Origin: Aquicella siphonis
Lineage (GTDB): Bacteria > Pseudomonadota > Gammaproteobacteria > DSM-16500
Assembly (NCBI RefSeq): GCF_902459485.1
Contig: NZ_LR699120.1
Span: 124,001-188,000, forward strand
Direction: 5' to 3'
DNA length: 64,000 nt
In this document: positions 1 through 7,963 of the stretch, piece after piece
Position numbering within the stretch: position 1 is the stretch's first letter
Layout: each line of letters opens with the position of its first letter
The notes under the pieces: model-generated
Databases searched by the model: none
What the model was told of the DNA's origin: nothing
The model's input: only the letters and a program-made list of their open reading frames with translations
Program-made: the position numbers and the translations under genes

Positions 1-236
1 GCATTCAGCAGCAGCGCTTGAATATGTCTGACATGATTCTGGTCATAGCAACTGATCACCAATTTTTCCTGCCGTGTAACATGATATGCGACAGAAGCCA
101 GTACCTGGTCAATATCATCCAGTGTCTCAGCCCAAATGGTTTCAGCATGCGGCCAAGTAATCATGACACCGCTTTGCGGCGCCCATTCAGGAGGCAAATA
201 ACAGTGCAGGTCGGACTCAGACATGATATTGAGCAT
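1..236 (-). CDS. aguA: Agmatine deiminase, N-terminal part (cut by window edge)
   Basis: The minus strand encodes an open frame starting MLNIMSESDLHCYLPPEWAP and continuing with SGVMITWPHAETIW, which is the N-terminus of the agmatine deiminase/peptidylarginine deiminase fold (family signature LPPEW.P.....TWP). The enzyme hydrolyses agmatine to N-carbamoylputrescine in the cytoplasm. The ATG at 236 lies just after a GAGGAG ribosome binding site formed by the last codons of speA, and only four bases separate the two genes, so they are almost certainly co-transcribed and translationally coupled. Only about 78 residues are visible; the catalytic Cys/His region lies beyond the edge. A second ATG at 224 is possible but less well placed relative to the ribosome binding site. 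Confidence 0.82.
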   Translation of the reverse strand, partial: MLNIMSESDLHCYLPPEWAPQSGVMITWPHAETIWAETLDDIDQVLASVAYHVTRQEKLVISCYDQNHVRHIQALLLN

Positions 237-240
237 GCGA

Positions 241-2130
241 TTACTCCTCAAAATACGTATAACCTTTCAATCCAGTGGACAAATCGGACAAAAATTCTTC
301 GCACTCGGCGGGAGTAAGCTTGGCAGCTTGTAATTGTCGTTGGTAGGATTGCAGAAGGTCATCGCCGTTAAAATCGACGTAACGCAGGGAGGATTCGACA
401 GTATCGCCGTCCATGGCATTGGTAAGCTGATAGCTTCCGTCAGACTGCAATTCCAGGTGAATGGAGTGGGTGTCGCCGAAAAGATTGTGCATGTCACCCA
501 GAATTTCCTGATAAGCGCCAACCAGGAATATGCCCAGCAAATAAGGCTTGGCGGGATCGTGCGGCATGAGCGGCAAGGTGCTTTCCAGCCCATAATTATT
601 GACGTATGTGTCAATGCGGCCGTCCGAATCGCATGTGATGTCGTGCAGGATGCCCCGCAGCGTCGGTTGCTGGTCCAGTCCTGACAATGGAATGATAGGG
701 AATACTTGATTGATCGCCCAGGCGTCGGGCAGAGACTGAAATAATGAAAAATTACATACAAATTTGTGCGCCAGCTTTTCATTCAGTTCATCAATAATTT
801 CGCGATGAGCACGGATGGAAGGCTTTAATACCCCGCGGAGTCTGGAAAAAATGGCATAATAGATTTGTTCTGCATAAGCCCGCTCTTTCAGATCCATCAG
901 GCCGTGAATGTACATGGTATGGACTTCTGACATCCAGTGACAGGCGTCGTGATAGCTTTCCAGGGCGGTTTTTTCGGACAAATTAATATAACTCTCCCAC
1001 AAATCATGCAGGATAGAGGCTTGATCTTCTTCCGGAGATGATAGATTCGCGGCTTCGCAGGGAGGTTCGCTGGCGATGATATTGGTAATAATCATGGCAT
1101 GATGCGCCGTGATGGCGCGGCCGGACTCGGTCACAATTTGCGGATGGGGAAGATCATGCTGGTTACACATGTCGGAAATGGTATAGACAACATTATTGGC
1201 ATATTCCTGGATGCTGTAATTCATCGAACAGAAACTGCGTGAGCGGGTGCCTTCGTAATCAATGCCCAATCCGCCGCCAACGTCAATGGTATCAATGGGC
1301 GCGCCCAATTTTCGCAGAGTCTCATAATAGCGTACGCCTTCGTGCATGCCGCGTTGAATGTCCGCAATATTGGCCAGTTGTGATCCCATGAAAAAATGCA
1401 GGACACGCAACGAGTTCAGCCGGTTTTTTGCTCGCAGCGTTTCAACCACTTGCAGCAGCTGGGGTGCCGAGAATCCAAATTTGGATTTTTCACCGCCGGA
1501 TTCCTGCCATTTGCCGGCGCCGACTGATGTAAGCCTGACGCGCACACCCAGACAGGGTTCGATGTTCAATTTGTCCGCCTCTTCCAACGCGAGTCCGAGC
1601 TCGGAAAATTTTTCCAGAATGATATAAACCTGATGCCCCAGCCGCTGCCCGATAAGGGCAAGGCGGATATATTCACGGTCCTTGTAGCCATTGCAGATAA
1701 TGACTGGCATGTGCTCGCAGGGCATGGCTAATGCAGCCAGCAGTTCCGGCTTGCTGCCGGTTTCAAGCCCAACGGGCGCTTTGCCGTTTTGCAGGATGGA
1801 TTCGACCACATGACGCTGCTGGTTGACTTTAATAGGGTAGGCGCTCAGATACTTGCCCTGATAGTCGTGGCTTTTGATGGCATTAACAAACGCTTCGTTC
1901 AGGACTTGGATGCGCTTGCGCAAAATATCAGTGAATCGGAGCAAAATAGGAAAACTGATTCCGGAAGCGTTGATCGTTTGAGCAAGTTCGTTTAAATCAA
2001 TGCTGGTCTGATCGTTTAAACCATTGGGCTGTACGCGCAGGGTGCCATGCTCGCTGATATCAAAAAAGCCGTCGCTCCAATGGGCGACATGGTAAAGTTC
2101 CCGGGCTTGTTGTATGGACCATTCAGTCAT
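241..2130 (-). CDS. speA: Biosynthetic arginine decarboxylase
   Basis: This 629-residue protein has the usual length of SpeA (about 630), a fold-III PLP-dependent decarboxylase that converts arginine to agmatine plus CO2. The PLP lysine lies in YPIKVNQQ (about K101). The alanine-racemase-like barrel follows (VGLETGSKPEL, FHFFMGSQ-like segment, DVGGGLGIDYEGT), then the C-terminal barrel with VTESGRAITAHHA. The next gene, aguA, encodes the enzyme for the product, so the two form the first steps of the arginine-agmatine-putrescine route. No strong ribosome binding site precedes the ATG at 2130, and a 138-base gap with no clear terminator separates it from the upstream DHS-like gene, so the three may be one operon. 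Confidence 0.95.
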   Translation of the reverse strand: MTEWSIQQARELYHVAHWSDGFFDISEHGTLRVQPNGLNDQTSIDLNELAQTINASGISFPILLRFTDILRKRIQVLNEAFVNAIKSHDYQGKYLSAYPIKVNQQRHVVESILQNGKAPVGLETGSKPELLAALAMPCEHMPVIICNGYKDREYIRLALIGQRLGHQVYIILEKFSELGLALEEADKLNIEPCLGVRVRLTSVGAGKWQESGGEKSKFGFSAPQLLQVVETLRAKNRLNSLRVLHFFMGSQLANIADIQRGMHEGVRYYETLRKLGAPIDTIDVGGGLGIDYEGTRSRSFCSMNYSIQEYANNVVYTISDMCNQHDLPHPQIVTESGRAITAHHAMIITNIIASEPPCEAANLSSPEEDQASILHDLWESYINLSEKTALESYHDACHWMSEVHTMYIHGLMDLKERAYAEQIYYAIFSRLRGVLKPSIRAHREIIDELNEKLAHKFVCNFSLFQSLPDAWAINQVFPIIPLSGLDQQPTLRGILHDITCDSDGRIDTYVNNYGLESTLPLMPHDPAKPYLLGIFLVGAYQEILGDMHNLFGDTHSIHLELQSDGSYQLTNAMDGDTVESSLRYVDFNGDDLLQSYQRQLQAAKLTPAECEEFLSDLSTGLKGYTYFEE

Positions 2131-2268
2131 AGTGTTTACTGCCTGTTAGTAAAGGTCAGCCTGGCCGCCAAATGCGCCATACCGCCTGCTCCGCTATTGC
2201 CAGTCCGGGAACACCGAAGAGGCCGTGCAGAGCAGACGGTTGTAAAGCCAGGCGTTAAGTGGTTAATG

Positions 2269-3312
2269 TTACGCTAGCTCGCGCTGTTTGCTGGTAAATA
2301 AGCTGCTATACGAGCGCGCCTGGCGTGACTGCCAGGATCCTTTACCATAGGCGTAGCCTGCAATAAGCGGCAGGGCAATGGTTGCCTCGCAAAATACCAT
2401 TTGTTCGTGGACCACAGAGACTTTGCCCCATGAACAGGCTTCGCGCAAAGTGGAACCGGACAAGGCACCGTCTCTTTCGTCCGCTACGGTGATTTGGATG
2501 GCATATTTGTGCATGGGAACTTCCGCGCCTAGCAATTCAGCCGCCACGACAACATCTTGAGCAAAGTTCTTGGGCACGCCGCCGCCTATCATGAGCAAAC
2601 CGGTATCCCCGGCATGAATCTTGAGCTGGGTCAATTCACGAAAATCCTTGACGGAATCGATGCTGACATGGCTGTCCGGCTTCGCCACCTGATGCATCAC
2701 CAGCCCGAAGCCCGCGCTGCAATCACTAAAAGCGGGTACAAAAACGGGTATGCTTTTCTGATAGGCGCGCAAGACGATGGAGTCCTTGTTCTTGCCATGC
2801 TTCTCCAGATATTTGCCCATCTCACTGATAAATTCACGAGAAGAATAGGCGCGTGGAGGAAGGCTGTCCGCGATCTGACATATGGTATCGTCACAGATTC
2901 GAAGCTGGTCTTCATCGATGAGCGTATCGTAGATACGGTCAATGGCCATTTCCCGCAGCTGTGTGTCATCAAGATGAGGTGATCCCTGATAGTGCTTGAA
3001 ACCAAGGCCTTCAAAGAAGTCCTGGTCCACAATGTTCGCGCCGGTGGAGACAATGGCATCAACCATGTTGTTATCTATCAGATCCAATATGACTTTTTTC
3101 AGGCCCGCGCTGACCAGCGAGCCGGCAAGACAAAGAATTACTCCACAATTTTGATCCGTCAACATCTGCTCGTATATTTTTGCAGCCCGAGCTAAATTCC
3201 TGGCTTGAAAGGCAGTATCCTGCATTTGATCGATCAAAGTAACAAAATCAAATTTTTTGATGTCAAGGTGACGCACTTCGGTGGACAGTAATTCTGTCTT
3301 GTTTTTTCCCAT
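2269..3312 (-). CDS. Deoxyhypusine synthase-like protein (probable polyamine enzyme)
   Basis: The 347-residue product belongs to the deoxyhypusine synthase family: LAGSLVSAG and the STGANI NAD-binding region near the N-terminus, MIGGGVPKNF in the middle, and the SWGK catalytic-lysine motif near the C-terminus (about K297). Bacteria lack eIF5A, and bacterial members of this family have been linked to homospermidine or related aminobutyl transfer reactions; its place directly upstream of speA and aguA supports a polyamine substrate such as putrescine. That substrate is inferred. I chose the ATG at 3312, seven to eight bases after GGAGAG; an in-frame TTG at 3327 overlaps that ribosome binding site and is less likely. 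All motifs look intact. Confidence 0.88.
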   Translation of the reverse strand: MGKNKTELLSTEVRHLDIKKFDFVTLIDQMQDTAFQARNLARAAKIYEQMLTDQNCGVILCLAGSLVSAGLKKVILDLIDNNMVDAIVSTGANIVDQDFFEGLGFKHYQGSPHLDDTQLREMAIDRIYDTLIDEDQLRICDDTICQIADSLPPRAYSSREFISEMGKYLEKHGKNKDSIVLRAYQKSIPVFVPAFSDCSAGFGLVMHQVAKPDSHVSIDSVKDFRELTQLKIHAGDTGLLMIGGGVPKNFAQDVVVAAELLGAEVPMHKYAIQITVADERDGALSGSTLREACSWGKVSVVHEQMVFCEATIALPLIAGYAYGKGSWQSRQARSYSSLFTSKQRELA

Positions 3313-3640
3313 CAAGATGCTCTCCAAATCTGGTTAATAATCATGTAAAAGTTCAAAAAATGTATTATGCAAAAATCGATTTCATTTGCAAGAAAAATGT
3401 CATGTCTGTCCCTCATTCAGCGGCATTTTTTGCCAGGCATGGCCGGCGGCGGATGTCTGGCGAGTTTTCTGCCGGCAGATACGCGAGATCGCCGGTATGC
3501 AGGATTGGCATGCGTTATCCGGCGGGTTTCAGACAAAGTTCGGCGCGCCAAGCATCATTTCAGCGAGCATTTTTCTAGGGATATTTCTCATTTCATGGCA
3601 AACTAACGCGTTTGTTTATTGAAGCAAAGGCGGACGAGTC
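3313..3640. other. Intergenic region between DHS-like gene and nucleoside hydrolase
   Basis: About 330 bases between divergently transcribed genes. The half next to the DHS-like gene is AT-rich and should carry its promoter, though no convincing -35/-10 pair was identified. The middle (about 3410-3560) is GC-rich and all three plus-strand frames are open for 72-79 codons (within 3360-3622). None of these peptides resembles a known family and none has a clear ribosome binding site, so none is called as a gene. Confidence 0.4.
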
Positions 3641-4702
3641 ATGCTGAACCGAATGGTTTCCTGGATCAAGGGGGTTTTCACGGGCTTTTTATTGTTGACG
3701 TGCATGAATGCCACTGCTCATGCGGCGCGGCCTTTTATCATAGACACGGATGCAGGTGTTGACGACGTCATTGCCATTATGTATTTGCTGCAGCGACCGG
3801 ATATCCACATAAAAGCCATCACTATCGCCAGTACGGGCAATGCACATTGTCTTCCGGCCTTGCGCAACATGATGGGGCTGCTCAAACTGATGAACCGGAC
3901 CCGGATTCCGGTGGATTGCGGCAGGTTAAGTCCCCTGGGCGGGAAGCATCATTTTCCGCAATCCGTGCTGGATGAGTCCGATACACTTGCCGGCGCTGCC
4001 AGCCTGTTGCCCAAAGTGGATGCCATTTCGGATCTCAAGGCCGTTGATTTGATGATCAGCACGATTAAAGCGTCCCGGCAGCCGGTCACCATTCTTGCGA
4101 TTGGTCCGTTGACCAACATTGCTGAAGCTTTGCAGAAAGCACCTGAAATCAAGAATCGCATCCAGGCAATTTACATCATGGGCGGAGCCGTGAGGGTGCC
4201 TGGCAATTTATCCGACTCCGGGTCAGTCAATCAGAACGTGACTGCCGAATGGAACATTTATTTGGATCCTCAGGCGGCATCCATGGTGTTCAACCAGAAT
4301 ATTCCTATCATTCTCGTGCCGCTGGATGCTTCAAACAAGCTTCCCATAGCGATGGATTTCTATAATATGCTGAAGAAGCGGCATCATTCCGAGGCGGCTA
4401 AATTTGTCTATGCCCTGCTCAAACGAAACATGAAATTTTTGCAGTCCAACCAGTGGTATTTCTGGGATCCTCTGGCGGCAGTTATCGCCGCTGATGAATC
4501 CATTGCCTCGTTTGATATGCTGCCGCTTAAGGTGGCTTTGGCTCCTGAAATCCGCTCAGGGACAACCATGGTGGATAAATCAACGGGTCAAAATATACGG
4601 GTAGCCGGGGAGGTCGACAGCGCCCGGTTCAAGTACTTGCTGGTCAGCACGTTGAACAAGATGCCGTCCACTTTACTTTATAGCGAAAACCGCGGCGGAT
4701 AA
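3641..4702 (+). CDS. Exported nucleoside hydrolase (IUNH family)
   Basis: This 353-residue protein begins with a signal peptide (hydrophobic GVFTGFLLLT, then ATAHAA, cleavage near residue 29). Next comes PFIIDTDAGVDDVIAI, a variant of the DTDPGxDD calcium/ribose-binding motif of inosine-uridine-preferring nucleoside hydrolases (residues about 35-42, Pro to Ala). Further family segments include VTILAIGPLTNIAEAL, YIMGGAV, and AEWNIYLDPQAA. Members split ribonucleosides into base and ribose; an exported form suggests scavenging in the periplasm. Near the C-terminus FWDPLAA stands where many relatives have HDPLA, so an active-site His appears replaced by Trp. It stands alone, convergent with the antiporter gene 15 bases downstream. 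Confidence 0.85.
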   Translation: MLNRMVSWIKGVFTGFLLLTCMNATAHAARPFIIDTDAGVDDVIAIMYLLQRPDIHIKAITIASTGNAHCLPALRNMMGLLKLMNRTRIPVDCGRLSPLGGKHHFPQSVLDESDTLAGAASLLPKVDAISDLKAVDLMISTIKASRQPVTILAIGPLTNIAEALQKAPEIKNRIQAIYIMGGAVRVPGNLSDSGSVNQNVTAEWNIYLDPQAASMVFNQNIPIILVPLDASNKLPIAMDFYNMLKKRHHSEAAKFVYALLKRNMKFLQSNQWYFWDPLAAVIAADESIASFDMLPLKVALAPEIRSGTTMVDKSTGQNIRVAGEVDSARFKYLLVSTLNKMPSTLLYSENRGG

Positions 4703-4717
4703 TCATGCAAAGAGGCA

Positions 4718-6346
4718 TCAAACCGATTGGGCGTAGCGTTTCGAACGCAAGTCCAGTTGTTCCAGAAGCTTATTCTTGATTTTGAAAGTTACCTTGCCAT
4801 CACGCCAGAGTTGAATAAGCGCAGTGCGTTCGACTTCGATTATTTGGGCGAAGACGAACATGGCTGCGTTGTATTTGGATGTTTTGCGCAGATGATAATC
4901 GGCATCGTCGTGATGAATGATTTCTTCCAGGCGCTTTTTCAGTGCGCGGTACTCAAGTAGCTGCAGATTGACCTCGTGCAGCGTGTTGCGATCTTCTTTT
5001 AGTTGTGCTTTGTAATCTGTCAGCCAGCGCAGGACGGCGTTGGTCATTTCACTCCTGGCTATAAATTCACATAAATGCTCATCTCCTTTTTCACGGCTGC
5101 GGATATGGCTGGCTCCGATTATTTCGAGCAGCCAGGGTAATGAGATGCCCTGAAGGAGTAATGTCGCGGTAATCACGCAAAAAACCAGAAAGATGATGAG
5201 ATAGCGCAAGTCTGTATCGCCAATATGGGTGGCGAGATAAGGAACTGAAAGGGCTGCGGCGAGAGAAATTCCGCCGCGCATCCCTGACCATGACACGATA
5301 AAGGGGAATTGCCAGGGGGGAAGGTTATTTTTCACCAGTGAAGGAAAGAGGAGTCGCGGCAAATAAGTTGTGGGAAATACCCAGGCAAAACGGCCAAGAA
5401 TGACGATCAGGGTAATAACAGTCGCATATAGCCAAAGCTGTTTAAAAGGAATCAGGGCGATCTTGTCCAGAGTGATCTGAAAATGCAGTCCTACAAGGAG
5501 AAACAAGACGCTGGACAACCCATAACCAAGGGTTTCCCAGATGGCGCGCGAAAGCAATCTGACTTCCGGTGAAAAGCGCTCCTGATAATGATGGCTGACC
5601 ACAAAGCCGGTCACGACAGTCGCGATCACACCGCAGCCGCCAAGTTTGACGGCTGGCAGATATGCCAGAAATGGCGACAAGATAGATAACAGAACATGGA
5701 TTTTTGGATCCAGGAGCTGCAATTTTATTTTGCCCAGAATATTGCCCAGCACAATTCCGTATAATGACTCCAAGGCGATCACGGTAAAAAAATCAGATAT
5801 TGCGTCAACTGCGGAAAACTCATTTGTCAGCGCCGCCGCCAGTGAAAACCGGAAAATGATCAATGCTGTCGCATCGTTCAGCAAGCCTTCGCCAGACAGA
5901 ATGGTGACGATTTTTTGCGGTATCTGAATTTTTTCCGCAATGGAAATGATGGCGACATCATCGGGCGGGGAAATCACGGAACCCAAAACCAGCGCCAATG
6001 GCCAGCTTAATCCCGGTATCAAGGCGTGCGCCGCAATGGCAACCAAAATAGTGATAAAAACGACGTGGCCGATTGACAACAGGATAATCGGCTGCAGATT
6101 TTGTTTGATATCCGGCCAGGAGAGATAAACACTGGCTTCATAGACTAATAGGGGAAGGAATATATTCATCACGATGTCGGGATGAAGCCGGATATCTGAA
6201 AAATGAGGAGCAAAGCTGAGTACCATGCCGGTGATAACCAGAATCAACGGTGCCGGAGCTGGTGTCTTTTTCGCTGCCATGCCGACAATAACGATGACGC
6301 CCAGCAGCCACATATAGACGACATATTGGCCCATTAGTATGTCCAT
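4718..6346 (-). CDS. Na+/H+ antiporter, CPA1 family
   Basis: The 542-residue protein has about twelve hydrophobic segments in its first 400 residues, followed by a roughly 140-residue charged cytoplasmic tail. The ion-binding motif reads SVISPPDDVA (about 126-132), where CPA1 exchangers carry the functional Asp. The second conserved segment, GEGLLNDATALI (about 152-163), and SWSGMRGGISLAAALS further on are also typical of the NhaP/NHE-like group. It should exchange monovalent cations for protons at the inner membrane and serve pH or sodium homeostasis. It is a single gene, convergent with the nucleoside hydrolase and divergent from sixA. An ATG four codons in (6334) is an alternative start; neither has a strong ribosome binding site. 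Confidence 0.88.
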   Translation of the reverse strand: MDILMGQYVVYMWLLGVIVIVGMAAKKTPAPAPLILVITGMVLSFAPHFSDIRLHPDIVMNIFLPLLVYEASVYLSWPDIKQNLQPIILLSIGHVVFITILVAIAAHALIPGLSWPLALVLGSVISPPDDVAIISIAEKIQIPQKIVTILSGEGLLNDATALIIFRFSLAAALTNEFSAVDAISDFFTVIALESLYGIVLGNILGKIKLQLLDPKIHVLLSILSPFLAYLPAVKLGGCGVIATVVTGFVVSHHYQERFSPEVRLLSRAIWETLGYGLSSVLFLLVGLHFQITLDKIALIPFKQLWLYATVITLIVILGRFAWVFPTTYLPRLLFPSLVKNNLPPWQFPFIVSWSGMRGGISLAAALSVPYLATHIGDTDLRYLIIFLVFCVITATLLLQGISLPWLLEIIGASHIRSREKGDEHLCEFIARSEMTNAVLRWLTDYKAQLKEDRNTLHEVNLQLLEYRALKKRLEEIIHHDDADYHLRKTSKYNAAMFVFAQIIEVERTALIQLWRDGKVTFKIKNKLLEQLDLRSKRYAQSV

Positions 6347-6506
6347 TACGTTCTGTTTGTACCCTCATTTTTAACCCAAGGGCGGGGCGGTGTAAATCTG
6401 AATTGATTTTTGTCGTTTTTTCCGCAAGAGTATTCTGACAAGTGAGGCGGATTTGGAGTTCAAAACTGACGAGGGATACATTCGCGTCATAACAAAGAGG
6501 TGAAGC

Positions 6507-6971
6507 ATGAAATTGTATTTGATGCGTCATGGAGACTATCTGATGGACACGAATCAACGTATGGATGTGCTGTCGGATGCGGGCAAGAGAGAGGTAATGA
6601 ATATTGCCAATTTTCTCATTCCTTCGCAGTTGAGAGTTTCAAATATCCTTCATAGCGGCAAATTCAGGGCGCAGCAAACTGCTGAACTCATATCACAGGG
6701 AATCCAGAGCGATCAACTGCCCCAGGCGCATGCCGGCCTGAAGCCTGAAGATGATGTGATTGCGTTTGCAAATGAAATCAGCCAATGGAGTGATGACGTT
6801 CTGGTGGTGGGCCACTTGCCGTTTATGGGAAGGTTGACGGGCAAGCTGCTGACAGGCAATGAAAACAGGGAAGTCATTCATTTTGATCCTGGTACTCTTG
6901 TCTGCCTGGAGCAATATGATACGGATCGGTGGATGGTCGATTGGGTCTTGTGTCCACGTATGTTTGTGTAG
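6507..6971 (+). CDS. sixA: Phosphohistidine phosphatase SixA
   Basis: This 154-residue protein starts MKLYLMRHGDY, the RHG phosphohistidine loop of the histidine phosphatase superfamily at residues 7-9. A second catalytic His lies in VLVVGHLPFMGRLT. Length and the compact architecture match SixA, which dephosphorylates histidine-phosphotransfer proteins (in E. coli, ArcB and the nitrogen PTS protein NPr). AAAGAGGTG precedes the ATG at good spacing. It is a single gene flanked by oppositely oriented neighbours; the link to a particular phosphorelay cannot be read from the context, although rpoN lies in the same window. Confidence 0.85.
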   Translation: MKLYLMRHGDYLMDTNQRMDVLSDAGKREVMNIANFLIPSQLRVSNILHSGKFRAQQTAELISQGIQSDQLPQAHAGLKPEDDVIAFANEISQWSDDVLVVGHLPFMGRLTGKLLTGNENREVIHFDPGTLVCLEQYDTDRWMVDWVLCPRMFV

Positions 6972-7060
6972 CCAACGGACGTCAATATGATGCGGTGTCA
7001 GCGTTCACGAACATGATATGGCGCATTAAAAATGAGCTGACAGTTGATATGGTTCCATGC

Positions 7061-7747
7061 TTAGTATTTGCTTATCAAGACCTCGTAGTCATTCAAGCGG
7101 ATAATGGCTGACTGATCTTCAATGAAACAGCCTGCGTTTGGAGTGAGAACCCCGTAAAATATCCTGTATCTATACTGCCCGCGGCAGTAGAAAGTAGGCA
7201 CCGGATCTTCCGCCTGGTAGACAAATGCTTTATCCGGAACAAAGCCGTTGCTGGCGGCAACCCACTTGCCGTAAGGCGGCGCAAACGTACTGTTTTCCGG
7301 ATCGGGTGCATTTCCACCCGCGGCATAGCCTGTCATAGAGGAATAGTAAAAAAAGTCATCTTCTGTCGGCGTGGCAAGATAAGGATATCCATCGGCATTG
7401 AAATAAAAGAAAAGCGCGTTTGAATGACGGTAAGGGCTGGCGTGGCTATTTGCCTTGATTGTCTGTCCCGGCTGACTGATAACGGGTGGAAGTGTCACCA
7501 GGGGTGCGCCTATTGGTGAAAGGGTGTTGACTGGCGGCATGCCGAATGAGGACCCTGGCGTTTGCGTAATAGGGAATCCCCTGGAGTCTTTTAATTGCGA
7601 GGCATAACTGCCGCTTTCGCCCATCAATAATAAAATGATGATTGCGCCTGTGACCAGGGCGTACCCCAGTAATATGAAAAATCTCTTCTTGTCTGTCACT
7701 GGTTCAGTCACCTCACCCGGATACTGTTGCGCTATGCGAGATTGCAT
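7061..7747 (-). CDS. Membrane-anchored DM9-domain (DUF3421-like) protein
   Basis: The 228-residue protein has a single membrane segment at residues 23-42, then a Pro/Ser/Thr-rich linker and an extracytoplasmic domain. Residues 160-228 resemble a DM9 repeat: W-V-A-A-S-N-G-F-V-P at the start, a central FYCRGQYRYRIFYG, then GVLTPNAGCFI and the closing NDYEVLI. DM9 domains are best known from eukaryotic secreted lectin-like proteins and occur sporadically in bacteria; the biochemical role here is unknown. The middle part (about 105-155) is aromatic-rich and not recognised. The upstream region contains TATAAT near 7780-7786 on the coding strand but no convincing -35. The gene stands alone between sixA and acnA. 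Confidence 0.65.
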   Translation of the reverse strand: MQSRIAQQYPGEVTEPVTDKKRFFILLGYALVTGAIIILLLMGESGSYASQLKDSRGFPITQTPGSSFGMPPVNTLSPIGAPLVTLPPVISQPGQTIKANSHASPYRHSNALFFYFNADGYPYLATPTEDDFFYYSSMTGYAAGGNAPDPENSTFAPPYGKWVAASNGFVPDKAFVYQAEDPVPTFYCRGQYRYRIFYGVLTPNAGCFIEDQSAIIRLNDYEVLISKY

Positions 7748-7963
7748 TCAAGACCGACTGTTTTTTGTCATTTCCTCGATTTAATTATAGATCAAGTTCA
7801 ACGTGCCGGCAGAACAAGGCAGGAGGTTAATGCCGATAAATCAATTAATTAGGACCGCGTGATGATTGTTGGAGTCTGGAATTCGCTGTGAGGCTTGCGA
7901 AAAAGAGTTAAAATACCGTTATGACCTGTTTGGGATATTAAATGGCTGAAATGGAGAATTCTA

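Noticed and set aside
3360-3622. Three overlapping plus-strand open frames (72-79 codons)
   Set aside because: No ribosome binding sites, no family resemblance, and all three frames are open together, which points to base composition rather than coding.
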